From Ascidia mentula (lineage: Eukaryota > Chordata > Ascidiacea > Phlebobranchia > Ascidiidae): a stretch of DNA of 64,000 nt. The translations under genes were made by a program, and so were the position numbers. Under the pieces are notes generated by a model, which was given only the letters and a program-made list of their open reading frames with translations, was not told the origin of the DNA and did no database searches. Each line of letters starts with the position of its first letter. The stretch's first letter is position 1. Location of the stretch: NCBI GenBank assembly GCA_947561715.1, contig OX387203.1, positions 11,346,001 through 11,410,000 on the forward strand, given 5' to 3'. Below, piece after piece: positions 12,089 through 25,670 of this stretch.

Positions 12089-15000
12089 TTGTACTGCGAA
12101 AATTATTTTTCTTCGAAAAGTCATACACTGCAAAATGGACAAGTGCTGAAATCTCATAGTTACATACGTTGTGCAACCGCAAAAACAATACTGGAGTATC
12201 AGCGTTTTCCACTGTATAATAAAGCTTGTACTGCAAAAAAATATTTTTTATCGAAAAGTCATATACTGCAAAATGGACAAGTGCTGAAATCGCATAGTTA
12301 TATACGTTGTGCAACCGCAAAAGCAATACTGGAGTATCAGCGTTTTCCACTGTATAATAAAGCTTGTACTGCAAAAAATTATTTTTTGTCGAAAAGTCAT
12401 ACACTGCAAAATGGACAAGTGCTGAAATCTCATAGTTACATACATTGTGCAACCGCAAAAGCAATACTGGAGTATCAGCGTTTTCCACTGTATAATAAAG
12501 CTTGTACTGCAAAAAAATATTTTTTATCGAAAAGTCATATACTGCAAAATGGACAAGTGCTGAAATCTCATAGTTACATACGTTGTGCAACCGCAAAAGC
12601 AATACTGGAGTATCAACGTTTTTCACTGTATAATAAAGCTTGTACTGCAAAAAATTATTTTTTGTCGAAAAGTCATACACTGCAAAATGGACAAGTGCTG
12701 AAATCTCATAGTTACATACGTTGTGCAACCGCAAAAGCAATACTGGAGTATCAGCGTTTACCACTGTATAATAAAGCTTGTACTGCAAAAAAATATTTTT
12801 TATCGAAAGGTCATATACTGCAAAATGGACAAGTGCTGAAATCGCATAGTTACATACGTTTTGCAACCGCAAAAGCAATACTGGAGTATCAGCGTTTTCC
12901 ACTGTATAATAAAGCTTGTACTGCAAAAAAATATTTTTCATCGAAAAGTCATATACTGCAAAATGGACAAGTGCTGAAATCGCATAGTTACATACGTTGT
13001 GCAACCGCAAAAGCAATACTGGAGTATCAGCGTTTTCCACTGTATAATAAAGCTTGTACTGCAAAAAATTATTTTTCTTCGAAAAGTCATACACTGCAAA
13101 ATGGACAAGTGCTGAAATCTCATAGTTACATACGTTGTGCAACCGCAAAAACAATACTGGAGTATCAGCGTTTTCCACTGTATAATAAAGCTTGTACTGC
13201 AAAAAAATATTTTTTATCGAAAAGTCATATACTGCAAAATGGACAAGTGCTGAAATCGCATAGTTACATACGTTGTGCAATCGCAAAAGCAATACTGGAG
13301 TATCAGCGTTTTCCACTGTATAATAAAGCTTGTACTGCAAAAAATTATTTTTTGTCGAAAAGTCATACACTGCAAAATGGACAAGTGCTGAAATCTCAAA
13401 GTTACATACGTTGTGCAACCGCAAAAGCAATACTGGAGTATCAGCGTATTCCACTGTATAATAAAGCTTGTACTGCAAAAAAATATTTTTTATCGAAAAG
13501 TCATATACTGCAAAATGGACAAGTGCTGAAATCTCATAGTTACATACGTTGTGCAACCGCAAAAGCAATACTGGAGTATCAACGTTTTTCACTGTATAAT
13601 AAAGCTTGTACTGCAAAAAATTTTTTTTTGTCGAAAAGTCATACACTGCAAAATGGACAAGTGCTGAAATCTCATAGTTACATACGTTGTGCAACCGCAA
13701 AAGCAATACTGGAGTATCAGCGTTTTCCACTGTATAATAAAGCTTGTACTGCAAAAAAATATTTTTCCTCGAAAAGTCATATACTGCAAAATGGACAAGT
13801 GCTGAAATCGCATAATTACATACGTTGTGCAACCGCAAAGGCAATACTGGAGTATCAGCGTTTTCCACTGTATAATAAAGCTTGTACTGCAAAAAAATAT
13901 TTTTTATCGAAAGGTCATATACTGCAAAATGGACAAGTGCTGAAATCGCATAGTTACATACGTTGTGCAACCGCAAAAGCAATACTGGAGTATCAGCGTT
14001 TTCCACTGTATAATAAAGCTTGTACTGCAAAAAAATATTTTTCATCGAAAAGTCATATACTGCAAAATGGACAAGTGCTGAAATCTCATAGTTACATACG
14101 TTGTGCAACCGCAAAAGCAATACTGGAGTATCAGCGTTTTCCACTGTATAATAAAGCTTGTACTGCAAAAAATTATTTTTCTTCGAAAAGTCATACACTG
14201 CAAAATGGACAAGTGCTGAAATCTCATAGTTACATACGTTGTGCAACCGCAAAAACAATACTGGAGTATCAGCGTTTTCCACTGTATAATAAAGCTTGTA
14301 CTGCAAAAAAATATTTTTTGTCGAAAAGTCATATACTGCAAAATGGACAAGTGCTGAAATCGCATAGTTACATACGTTGTGCAACCGCAAAAGCAATACT
14401 GGAGTATCAGCGTTTTCCACTGTATAATAAAGCTTGTACTGCAAAAAATTATTTTTTGTCGAAAAGTCATACACTGCAAAATGGACAAGTGCTGAAATCG
14501 CATAGTTACATACGTTGTGCAACCGCAAAAGCAATACTGGAGTATCAGCGTTTTCCACTGTATAATAAAGCTTGTACTGCAAAAAAATATTTTTTGTCGA
14601 AAAGTCATATACTGCAAAATGGACAAGTGCTGAAATCGCATAGTTACATACGTTGTGCAACCGCAAAAGCAATACTGGAGTATCAGCGTTTTCCACCGTA
14701 TAATAAAGCTTGTACTGCAAAAAATTATTTTTTGTCGAAAAGTCATACACTGCAAAATGGACAAGTGCTGAAATCTCAAAGTTACATACGTTGTGCAACC
14801 GCAAAAGCAATACTGGAGTATCAGCGTTTTCCACTGTATAATAAAGCTTGTACTGCAAAAAAATATTTTTTATCGAAAAGTCATATACTGCAAAATGGAC
14901 AAGTGCTGAAATCGCATAGTTACATACGTTGTGCAACCGCAAAAGCAATACTGGAGTATCAGCGTTTTCCACTGTATAATAAAGCTTGTACTGCAAAAAA

Positions 15001-18000
15001 ATATTTTTTGTCGAAAAGTCATATACTGCAAAATGGACAAGTGCTGAAATCGCATAGTTACATACGTTGTGCAACTGCAAAAGCAATACTGGAGTATCAG
15101 CGTTTTCCACTGTATAATAAAGCTTGTACTGCAAAAAATTATTTTTTGTCGAAAAGTCATACACTGCAAAATGGACAAGTGCTGAAATCTCAAAGTTACA
15201 TACGTTGTGCAACCGCAAAAGCAATACTGGAGTATCAGCGTTTTCCACTGTATAATAAAGCTTGTACTGCAAAAAAATATTTTTTATCGAAAAGTCATAT
15301 ACTGCAAAATGGACAAGTGCTGAAATCGCATAGTTACATACGTTGTGCAACCGCAAAAGCAATACTGGAGTATCAGCGTTTTCCACTGTATAATAAAGCT
15401 TGTACTGCAAAAAATTATTTTTTGTCGAAAAGTCATACACTGCAAAATGGACAAGTGCTGAAATCTCATAGTTACATACGTTGTGCAACCGCAAAAACAA
15501 TACTGGAGTATCAGCGTTTTCCACTGTATAATAAAGCTTGTACTGCAAAAAAATATTTTTTGTCGAAAAGTCATATACTGCAAAATGGACAAGTGCTGAA
15601 ATCGCATAGTTACATACGTTGTGCAACCGCAAAAGCAATACTGGAGTATCAGCGTTTTCCACTGTATAATAAAGCTTGTACTGCAAAAAATTATTTTTTG
15701 TCGAAAAGTCATACACTGCAAAATGGACAAGTGCTGAAATCGCATAGTTACATACGTTGTGCAACCGCAAAAGCAATACTGGAGTATCAGCGTTTTCCAC
15801 TGTATAATAAAGCTTGTACTGCAAAAAATTATTTTTTGTCGAAAAGTCATACACTGCAAAATGGACAAGTGCTGAAATCTCAAAGTTACATACGTTGTGC
15901 AACCGCAAAAGCAATACTGGAGTATCAGCGTTTTCCACTGTATAATAAAGCTTGTACTGCAAAAAAATATTTTTTATCGAAAAGTCATATACTGCAAAAT
16001 GGACAAGTGCTGAAATCGCATAGTTACATACGTTGTGCAACCGCAAAAGCAATACTGGAGTATCAGCGTTTTCCACTGTATAATAAAGCTTGTACTGCAA
16101 AAAATTATTTTTTGTCGAAAAGTCATACACTGCAAAATGGACAAGTGCTGAAATCTCATAGTTACATACGTTGTGCAACCGCAAAAGCAATACTGGAGTA
16201 TCAGCGTTTTCCACTGTATAATAAAGCTTGTACTGCAAAAAAATATTTTTTATCGAAAAGTCATATACTGCAAAATGGACAAGTGCTGAAATCGCATAGT
16301 TACATACGTTGTGCAACCGCAAAAGCAATACTGGAGTATCAGCGTTTTCCACTGTATAATAAAGCTTGTACTGCAAAAAAATATTTTTTGTCGAAAAGTC
16401 ATATACTGCAAAATGGACAAGTGCTGAAATCTCATAGTTACATACGTTGTGCAACCGCAAAAGCAATACTGGAGTATCAGCGTTTTCCACTGTATAATAA
16501 AGCTTGTACTGCAAAAAAATATTTTTTATCGAAAAGTCATATACTGCAAAATGGACAAGTGCTGAAATCGCATAGTTACATACGTTGTGCAACCGCAAAA
16601 GCAATACTGGAGTATCAGCGTTTTCCACTGTATAATAAAGCTTGTACTGCAAAAAAATATTTTTTATCGAAAAGTCATATACTGCAAAATGGACAAGTGC
16701 TGAAATCGCATAGTTACATACGTTGTGCAACCGCAAAAGCAATACTGGAGTATCAGCGTTTTCCACTGTATAATAAAGCTTGTACTGCAAAAAAATATTT
16801 TTTGTCGAAAAGTCATATACTGCAAAATGGACAAGTGCTGAAATCGCATAGTTACATACGTTGTGCAACCGCAAAAGCAATACTGGAGTATCAGCGTTTT
16901 CCACTGTATAATAAAGCTTGTTCTGCAAAAAATTATTTTTCTTCGAAAAGTCATACACTGCAAAATGGACAAGTGCTGAAATCTCATAGTTACATACGTT
17001 GTGCAACCGCAAAAACAATACTGGAGTATCAGCGTTTTCCACTGTATAATAAAGCTTGTACTGCAAAAAAATATTTTTTGTCGAAAAGTCATATACTGCA
17101 AAATGGACAAGTGCTGAAATCGCATAGTTACATACGTTGTGCAACCGCAAAAGCAATACTGGAGTATCAGCGTTTTCCACTGTATAATAAAGCTTGTACT
17201 GCAAAAAAATATTTTTTGTCGAAAAGTGATACACTGCAAAATGGACAAGTGCTGAAATCTCAAAGTTACATACGTTGTGCAACCGCAAAAGCAATACTGG
17301 AGTATCAGCGTTTTCCACTGTATAATAAAGCTTGTACTGCAAAAAAATATTTTTTATCGAAAAGTCATATACTGCAAAATGGACAAGTGCTGAAATCGCA
17401 TAGTTACATACGTTGTGCAACCGCAAAAGCAATACTGGAGTATCAGCGTTTTCCACTGTATAATAAAGCTTGTACTGCGAAAAAAATATTTTTTATCGAA
17501 AGGTCATATACTGCAAAATGGACAAGTGCTGAAATCGCATAGTTACATACGTTGTGCAACCGCATAAGCAATACTGGAGTATCAGCGTTTTCCACTGTAT
17601 AATAAAGCTTGTACTGCAAAAAAATATTTTTCATCGAAAAGTCATATACTGCAAAATGGACAAGTGCTGAAATCGCATAGTTACATACGTTGTGCAACCG
17701 CAAAAGCAATACTGGAGTATCAGCGTTTTCCACTGTATAATAAAGCTTGTACTGCAAAAATTATTTTTCTTCGAAAAGTCATACACTGCAAAATGGACAA
17801 GTGCTGAAATCTCATAGTTACATACGTTGTGCAACCGCAAAAAAAATACTGGAGTATCAGCGTTTTCCACTGTATAATAAAGCTTGTACTGCAAAAAAAT
17901 ATTTTTTATCGAAAAGTCATATACTGCAAAATGGACAAGTGCTGAAATCGCATAGTTACATACGTTGTGCAACCGCAAAAGCAATACTGGAGTATCAGCG

Positions 18001-18433
18001 TTTTCCACTGTATAATAAAGCTTGTACTGCAAAAAATATTTTTCATCGAAAAATCATATACTGCAAAATGGACAAGTGCTGAAATCTCATAGTTACATAC
18101 GTTGTGCAACCGCAAAAGCAATACTGGAGTATCAGCGTTTTCCACTGTATAATAAAGCTTGTACTGCAAAAAATAATTTTTTGTCGAAAAGTCATACACT
18201 GCAAAATGGACTAGTGCTGAAATCTCATAGTTACATACGTTGTGCAACCGCAAAAGCAATACTGGAGTATCAGCGTTTTCCACTGTATAATAAAGCTTGT
18301 ACTGCAAAAAATATTTTTCATCGAAAAATCATATACTGCAAAATGGACAAGTGCTGAAATCGCTCAGTTACATACGTTGTGCAACCGCAAAAGCAATACT
18401 GGAGTATCAGCGTTTTCCACTGTATAATAAAGC
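12089..18433 (+). repeat. Long composite block, 46 monomers
   Basis: Alpha head (TACATTGTGC near 12441; CGTATTCC near 13447) followed by a long run of A and B monomers with no frame-changing indel until the +1 insertion GCGAAAAAAAT near 17478, then a tail of 1-bp-short cores. From about 14.87 kb to 17.5 kb the order of variants matches 29.49-32.16 kb at an offset of 14621. Length 6,345 bp equals 46 x 138 minus 3, which the visible indels account for (+1, then four times -1). Confidence 0.82.
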
Positions 18434-21400
18434 TTGTACTGCGAAAATTATTTTTCTTCGAAAAGTCATACACTGCAAAATGGACAAGTGCTGAAATCTC
18501 ATAGTTACATACGTTGTGCAACCGCAAAAACAATACTGGAGTATCAGCGTTTTCCACTGTATAATAAAGCTTGTACTGCAAAAAAATATTTTTTATCGAA
18601 AAGTCATATACTGCAAAATGGACAAGTGCTGAAATCGCATAGTTATATACGTTGTGCAACCGCAAAAGCAATACTGGAGTATCAGCGTTTTCCACTGTAT
18701 AATAAAGCTTGTACTGCAAAAAATTATTTTTTGTCGAAAAGTCATACACTGCAAAATGGACAAGTGCTGAAATCTCATGGTTACATACGTTGTGCAACCG
18801 AAAAAGCAATACTGGAGTATCAGCGTTTTCCACTGTATAATAAAGCTTGTACTGCAAAAAAATATTTTTTATCGAAAAGTCATATACTGCAAAATGGACA
18901 AGTGCTGAAATCTCATAGTTACATACGTTGTGCAACCGCAAAAGCAATACTGGAGTATCAACGTTTTTTACTGTATAATAAAGCTTGTACTGCAAAAAAT
19001 TTTTTTTTGTCGAAAAGTCATACACTGCAAAATGGACAAGTGCTGAAATCTCATAGTTACATACGTTGTGCAACCGCAAAAGCAATACTGGAGTATCAGC
19101 GTTTACCACTGTATAATAAAGCTTGTACTGCAAAAAAATATTTTTTATCGAAAGGTCATATACTGCAAAATGGACAAGTGCTGAAATCGCATAGTTACAT
19201 ACGTTTTGCAACCGCAAAAGCAATACTGGAGTATCAGCGTTTTCCACTGTATAATAAAGCTTGTACTGCAAAAAAATATTTTTCATCGAAAAGTCATATA
19301 CTGCAAAATGGACAAGTGCTGAAATCGCATAGTTACATACGTTGTGCAACCGCAAAAGCAATACTGGAGTATCAGCGTTTTCCACTGTATAATAAAGCTT
19401 GTACTGCAAAAAAATATTTTTTATCGAAAAGTCATATACTGCAAAATGGACAAGTGCTGAAATCGCATAGTTACATACGTTGTGCAACCGCAAAAGCAAT
19501 ACTGGAGTATCAGCGTTTTCCACTGTATAATAAAGCTTGTACCGCAAAAAAATATTTTTTATCGAAACGTCATATACTGCAAAATGGACAAGTGCTGAAA
19601 TCTCATAGTTACATACGTTGTGCAACCGCAAAAGCAATACTGGAGTATCAACGTTTTCACTGTATAATAAAGCTTGTACTGCAAAAAAATTTTTTTTGCC
19701 GAAAAGTCATACACTGCAAAATGGACAAGTGCTGAAATCTCATAGTTACATACGTTGTGCAACCGCAAAAGCAATACTGGAGTATCAGCGTTTTCCACTG
19801 TATAATAAAGCTTGTACTGCAAAAAAATATTTTTTATCGAAAGGTCATATACTGCAAAATGGACAAGTGCTGAAATCGCATAGTTACATACGTTGTGCAA
19901 CCGCAAAAGCAATACTGGAGTATCAGCGTTTTCCACTGTATAATAAAGCTTGTACTGCAAAAAAATATTTTTAATCGAAAAGTCATACACTGCAAAATGG
20001 ACAAGTGCTGAAATCTGAAAGTTACATACGTTGTGCAACCGCAAAAGCAATACTGGAGTATCAGCGTTTTCCACTGTATAATAAAGCTTGTACTGCAAAA
20101 AAATATTTTTTATCGAAAAGTCATATACTGCAAAATGGACAAGTGCTGAAATCGCATAGTTACATACGTTGTGCAACCGCAAAAGCAATACTGGAGTATC
20201 AGCGTTTTCCACTGTATAATAAAGCTTGTACTGCAAAAAATTATTTTTTATCGAAAAGTCATACACTGCAAAATGGACAAGTGCTGAAATCTGAAAGTTA
20301 CATACGTTGTGCAACCGCAAAAGCAATACTGGAGTATCAGCGTTTTCCACTGTATAATAAAGCTTGTACTGCAAAAAAATATTTTTTATCGAAAAGTCAT
20401 ATACTGCAAAATGGACAAGTGCTGAAATCGCATAGTTACATACGTTGTGCAACCGCAAAAGCAATACTGGAGTATCAGCGTTTTCCACTGTTTAATAAAG
20501 CTTGTACTGCAAAAAATTTTTTTTTGTCGAAAAGTCATACACTGCAAAATGGACAAGTGCTGAAATCTCATAGTTACATACGTTGTGCAACCGCAAAAGC
20601 AATACTGGAGTATCAGCGTTTTCCACTGTATAATAAAAAGCTTGTACTGCAAAAAAATATTTTTTATCGAAAAGTCATATACTGCAAAATGGACAAGTGC
20701 TGAAATCGCATAGTTACATACGTTGTGCAACCGCAAAAGCAATACTGGAGCATCAGCGTTTTCCACTGTATGATAAAGCTTGTACTGAAAAAAATTATTT
20801 TTCATCGAAAAGTCATATACTGCAAAATGGACAAGTGCTGAAATTGCACAGTTACATACGTTGTGCAACCGCAAAAGCAATGCTGGAGTATCAGCGTTTT
20901 CCACTATATAATAAAGCTTGTACTGCAAAAAAATATTTTTCATCGAAAAATCATATACTGCAAAATGGACAAGTGCTGAAATCGCTCAGTTACATACGTT
21001 GTGCAAACGCAAAAGCAATACTGGAGTACCAGCGTTTTCCACTGTATAATAAAGCTTGTACTGAAAAAAATTATTTTTTATCGAAAAGTCATACACTGCA
21101 AAATGGACAAGTGCTGAAATCTCATAGTTACATACGTTGTGCAACCGCAAAAGCAATACTGGAGTATCAGCGTTTTCCACGGTATAATAAAGCTTGTACT
21201 GCAAAAAATATTTTTCATCGAAAAATCATATACTGCAAAATGGACAAGTGCTGAAATCGCTCAGTTACATACGTTGTGCAACCGCAAAAGCAATACTGGA
21301 GTATCAGCGTTTTCCACTGTATAATAAAGCTTGTACTGCGAAAATTATTTTTCTTCGAAAAGTCATACACTGCAAAATGGACAAGTGCTGAAATCTCATA

Positions 21401-21764
21401 GTTACATACGTTGTGCAACCGCAAAAACAATACTGGAGTATCAGCGTTTTCCACTGTATAATAAAGCTTGTACTGCAAAAAAATATTTTTTATCGAAAAG
21501 TCATATACTGCAAAATGGACAAGTGCTGAAATCGCATAGTTATATACGTTGTGCAACCGCAAAAGCAATACTGGAGTATCAGCGTTTTCCACTGTATAAT
21601 AAAGCTTGTACTGCAAAAAATTATTTTTTGTCGAAAAGTCATACACTGCAAAATGGACAAGTGCTGAAATCTCATAGTTACATACATTGTGCAACCGCAA
21701 AAGCAATACTGGAGTATCAGCGTTTTCCACTGTATAATAAAGCTTGTACTGCAAAAAAATATTT
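15587..21764 (+). repeat. Segmental duplication, copy at 15,586-bp offset (right)
   Basis: Partner of 1-6178. The two differ at scattered single bases only, for example TTTTTAATCG near 19971 and CCGCAAAAGC near 19074 here. The copies are separated by about 9.4 kb of the same satellite, so this is either a duplication followed by rearrangement of the intervening monomers or one period of a much larger repeat. Confidence 0.83.
18434..21330 (+). repeat. Higher-order block, 21 monomers (copy of 2848-5744)
   Basis: Same length and variant order as the block 15,586 bp to the left, including the CATGGTTAC variant (near 18777, compare 3191), the C deletion (near 19653) and the AA insertion (near 20636). 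Differences: one beta marker CCGAAAAAGC of the older copy is CCGCAAAAGC here (near 19074), TTTTTAATCG near 19971 creates a stop in the otherwise open frame, and CTGTTTAATAAAG near 20490 is private. Confidence 0.85.
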
Positions 21765-23689
21765 TTTATCGAAAAGTCATATACTGCAAAATGGACAAGT
21801 GCTGAAATCTCATAGTTACATACGTTGTGCAACCGCAAAAGCAATACTGGAGTATCAACGTTTTTCACTGTATAATAAAGCTTGTACTGCAAAAAATTTT
21901 TTTTTGTCGAAAAGTCATACACTGCAAAATGGACAAGTGCTGAAATCTCATAGTTACATACGTTGTGCAACCGCAAAAGCAATACTGGAGTATCAGCGTT
22001 TACCACTGTATAATAAAGCTTGTACTGCAAAAAAATATTTTTTATCGAAAGGTCATATACTGCAAAATGGACAAGTGCTGAAATCGCATAGTTACATACG
22101 TTTTGCAACCGCAAAAGCAATACTGGAGTATCAGCGTTTTCCACTGTATAATAAAGCTTGTACTGCAAAAAAATATTTTTCATCGAAAAGTCAGAAACTG
22201 CAAAATGGACAAGTGCTGAAATCGCATAGTTACATACGTTGTGCAACCGCAAAAGCAATACTGGAGTATCAGCGTTTTCCACTGTATAATAAAGCTTGTA
22301 CTGCAAAAAATTATTTTTCTTCGAAAAGTCATACACTGCAAAATGGACAAGTGCTGAAATCTCATAGTTACATACGTTGTGCAACCGCAAAAACAATACT
22401 GGAGTATCAGCGTTTTCCACTGTATAATAAAGCTTGTACTGCAAAAAAATATTTTTTATCGAAAAGTCATATACTGCAAAATGGACAAGTGCTGAAATCG
22501 CATAGTTACATACGTTGTGCAATCGCAAAAGCAATACTGGAGTATCAGCGTTTTCCACTGTATAATAAAGCTTGTACTGCAAAAAATTATTTTTTGTCGA
22601 AAAGTCATACACTGCAAAATGGACAAGTGCTGAAATCTCAAAGTTACATACGTTGTGCAACCGCAAAAGCAATACTGGAGTATCAGCGTATTCCACTGTA
22701 TAATAAAGCTTGTACTGCAAAAAAATATTTTTTATCGAAAAGTCATATACTGCAAAATGGACAAGTGCTGAAATCGCATAGTTACATACGTTGTGCAACC
22801 GCAAAAGCAATACTGGAGTATCAGCGTTTTCCACTGTATAATAAAGCTTGTACCGCAAAAAAATATTTTTTATCGAAACGTCATATACTGCAAAATGGAC
22901 AAGTGCTGAAATCTCATAGTTACATACGTTGTGCAACCGCAAAAGCAATACTGGAGTATCAACGTTTTCACTGTATAATAAAGCTTGTACTGCAAAAAAA
23001 TTTTTTTTGCCGAAAAGTCATACACTGCAAAATGGACAAGTGCTGAAATCTCATAGTTACATACGTTGTGCAACCGCAAAAGCAATACTGGAGTATCAGC
23101 GTTTTCCACTGTATAATAAAGCTTGTACTGCAAAAAAATATTTTTTATCGAAAGGTCATATACTGCAAAATGGACAAGTGCTGAAATCGCATAGTTACAT
23201 ACGTTGTGCAACCGCAAAAGCAATACTGGAGTATCAGCGTTTTCCACTGTATAATAAAGCTTGTACTGCAAAAAAATATTTTTCATCGAAAAGTCATATA
23301 CTGCAAAATGGACAAGTGCTGAAATCGCAAAGTTACATACGTTGTGCAACCGCAAAAGCAATACTGGAGTATCAGCGTTTTCCACTGTATAATAAAGCTT
23401 GTACTGCAAAAAAATATTTTTTATCGAAAAGTCATATACTGCAAAATGGACAAGTGCTGAAATCGCATAGTTACATACGTTGTGCAACCGCAAAAGCAAT
23501 ACTGGAGTATCAGCGTTTTCCACTGTATAATAAAGCTTGTACTGCAAAAAATTATTTTTTGTCGAAAAGTCATACACTGCAAAATGGACAAGTGCTGAAA
23601 TCTGAAAGTTACATACGTTGTGCAACCGCAAAAGCAATACTGGAGTATCAGCGTTTTCCACTGTATAATAAAGCTTGTACTGCAAAAAA

Positions 23690-24241
23690 ATATTTTTTAT
23701 CGAAAAGTCATATACTGCAAAATGGACAAGTGCTGAAATCGCATAGTTACATACGTTGTGCAACCGCAAAAGCAATACTGGAGTATCAGCGTTTTCCACT
23801 GTATAATAAAGCTTGTACTGCAAAAAATTTTTTTTTGTCGAAAAGTCATACACTGCAAAATGGACAAGTGCTGAAATCTCATAGTTACATACGTTGTGCA
23901 ACCGCAAAAGCAATACTGGAGTATCAGCGTTTTCCACTGTATGATAAAGCTTGTACTGAAAAAAATTATTTTTCATCGAAAAGTCATATACTGCAAAATG
24001 GACAAGTGCTGAAATCGCATAGTTACATACGTTGTGCAACCGCAAAAGCAATACTGGAGTATCAGCGTTTTCCACTGTATAATAAAGCTTGTACTGCAAA
24101 AAATTTTTTTTTGTCGAAAAGTCATACACTGCAAAATGGACAAGTGCTGAAATCTCATAGTTACATACGTTGTGCAACCGCAAAAGCAATACTGGAGTAT
24201 CAGCGTTTTCCACTGTATGATAAAGCTTGTACTGAAAAAAA
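23690..24241 (+). repeat. Doubled 276-bp dimer (C-type core plus GATAAA monomer)
   Basis: A pair of monomers, one with a T10 C-type core and one with CTGTATGATAAAG and GTACTGAAAAAAATT, occurs twice in a row (GATAAA near 23942 and 24218). The same doubling is at about 38.17-38.72 kb, while the corresponding place near 49.6-49.9 kb has a single dimer. This is expansion or contraction by exactly one dimer. Boundaries are approximate. Confidence 0.82.
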
Positions 24242-24649
24242 TTATTTTTCATCGAAAAGTCATATACTGCAAAATGGACAAGTGCTGAAATCGCATAGTT
24301 ACATACGTTGTGCAACCGCAAAAGCAATGCTGGAGTATCAGCGTTTTCCACAATATAATAAAGCTTGTACTGCAAAAAAATATTTTTCATCGAAAAATCA
24401 TATACTGCAAAATGGACAAGTGCTGAAATCGCTCAGTTACATACGTTGTGCAAACGCAAAAGCAATACTGGAGTACCAGCGTTTTCCACTGTATAATAAA
24501 GCTTGTACTGCAAAAATTATTTTTCATCGAAAAATCATATACTGCAAAATGGACAAGTGCTGAAATCGCATAGTTACATACGTTGCGCAACCGCAAAAGC
24601 AATACTGGAGTATCAGCGTTTTCCACTGTATAATAAAGCTTGTACTGCG

Positions 24650-25670
24650 AAAAATATTTTTCATCGAAAAATCATATACTGCAAAATGGACAAGTGCTGA
24701 AATCGCTCAGTTACATACGTTGTGCAACCGCAAAAGCAATACTGGAGTATCAGCGTTTTCCACTGTATAATAAAGCTTGTACTGCAAAAAAATATTTTTT
24801 ATCGAAAAGTCATATACTGCAAAATGGACAAGTGCTGAAATCTCATAGTTACATACGTTGTGCAACCGCAAAAGCAATACTGGAGTATCAGCGTTTTCCA
24901 CTGTGTAATAAAGCTTGTACTGCAAAAAATTATTTTTTGTCGAAAAGTCATACACTGCAAAATGGACAAGTGCTGAAATCGCATAGTTACATACGTTGTG
25001 CAACCGCAAAAGCAATACTGGAGTATCAGCGTTTTCCACTGTATAATAAAGCTTGTACTGCAAAAAAATATTTTTTATCGAAAAGTCATATACTGCAAAA
25101 TGGATAAGTGCTGAAATCGCATAGTTACATACGTTGTGCAACCGCAAAAGCAATACTGGAGTATCAGCGTTTTCCACTGTATAATAAAAAGCTTGTACTG
25201 CAAAAAAATATTTTTTATCGAAAAGTCATATACTGCAAAATGGACAAGTGCTGAAATCGCATAGTTACATACGTTGTGCAACCGCAAAAGCAATACTGGA
25301 GCATCAGCGTTTTCCACTGTATGATAAAGCTTGTACTAAAAAAAATTATTTTTTATCGAAAAGTCATATACTGCAAAATGGACAAGTGCTGAAATTGCAC
25401 AGTTACATACGTTGTGCAACCGCAAAAGCAATGCTGGAGTATCAGCGTTTTCCACTATATAATAAAGCTTGTACTGCAAAAAAATATTTTTCATCGAAAA
25501 ATCATATACTGCAAAATGGACAAGTGCTGAAATCGCTCAGTTACATACGTTGTGCAAACGCAAAAGCAATACTGGAGTACCAGCGTTTTCCACTGTATAA
25601 TAAAGCTTGTACTGAAAAAAATTATTTTTTATCGAAAAGTCATACACTGCAAAATGGACAAGTGCTAAAA
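24650..25670 (+). repeat. Segment shared with 50.4-51.5 kb (offset 25,785)
   Basis: Rare variants recur in register at offset 25785: CTGTGTAATAAAG (near 24903 and 50688), GGATAAGTG (near 25103 and 50888), the AA insertion (near 25187 and 50972), GTACTAAAAAAAATT (near 25333 and 51118) and GTGCTAAAATC (near 25663 and 51448). The register is lost at both sides, so a block of about 1 kb was moved as a unit. Confidence 0.8.

Noticed and set aside
11973..17456. Antisense open frame of 1,827 codons with hydrophobic repeat units
   Set aside because: Same explanation as the + strand frame; its limits are set by satellite indels and not by gene-like boundaries.
12089..17542. Open frame of 1,817 codons made of 46-residue repeats, resembling a giant repeat protein
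   Set aside because: It follows from a stop-free 138-bp consensus; an equally long frame runs on the other strand, there is no unique start or end region, and other copies are broken by indels. I see no recognisable domain.
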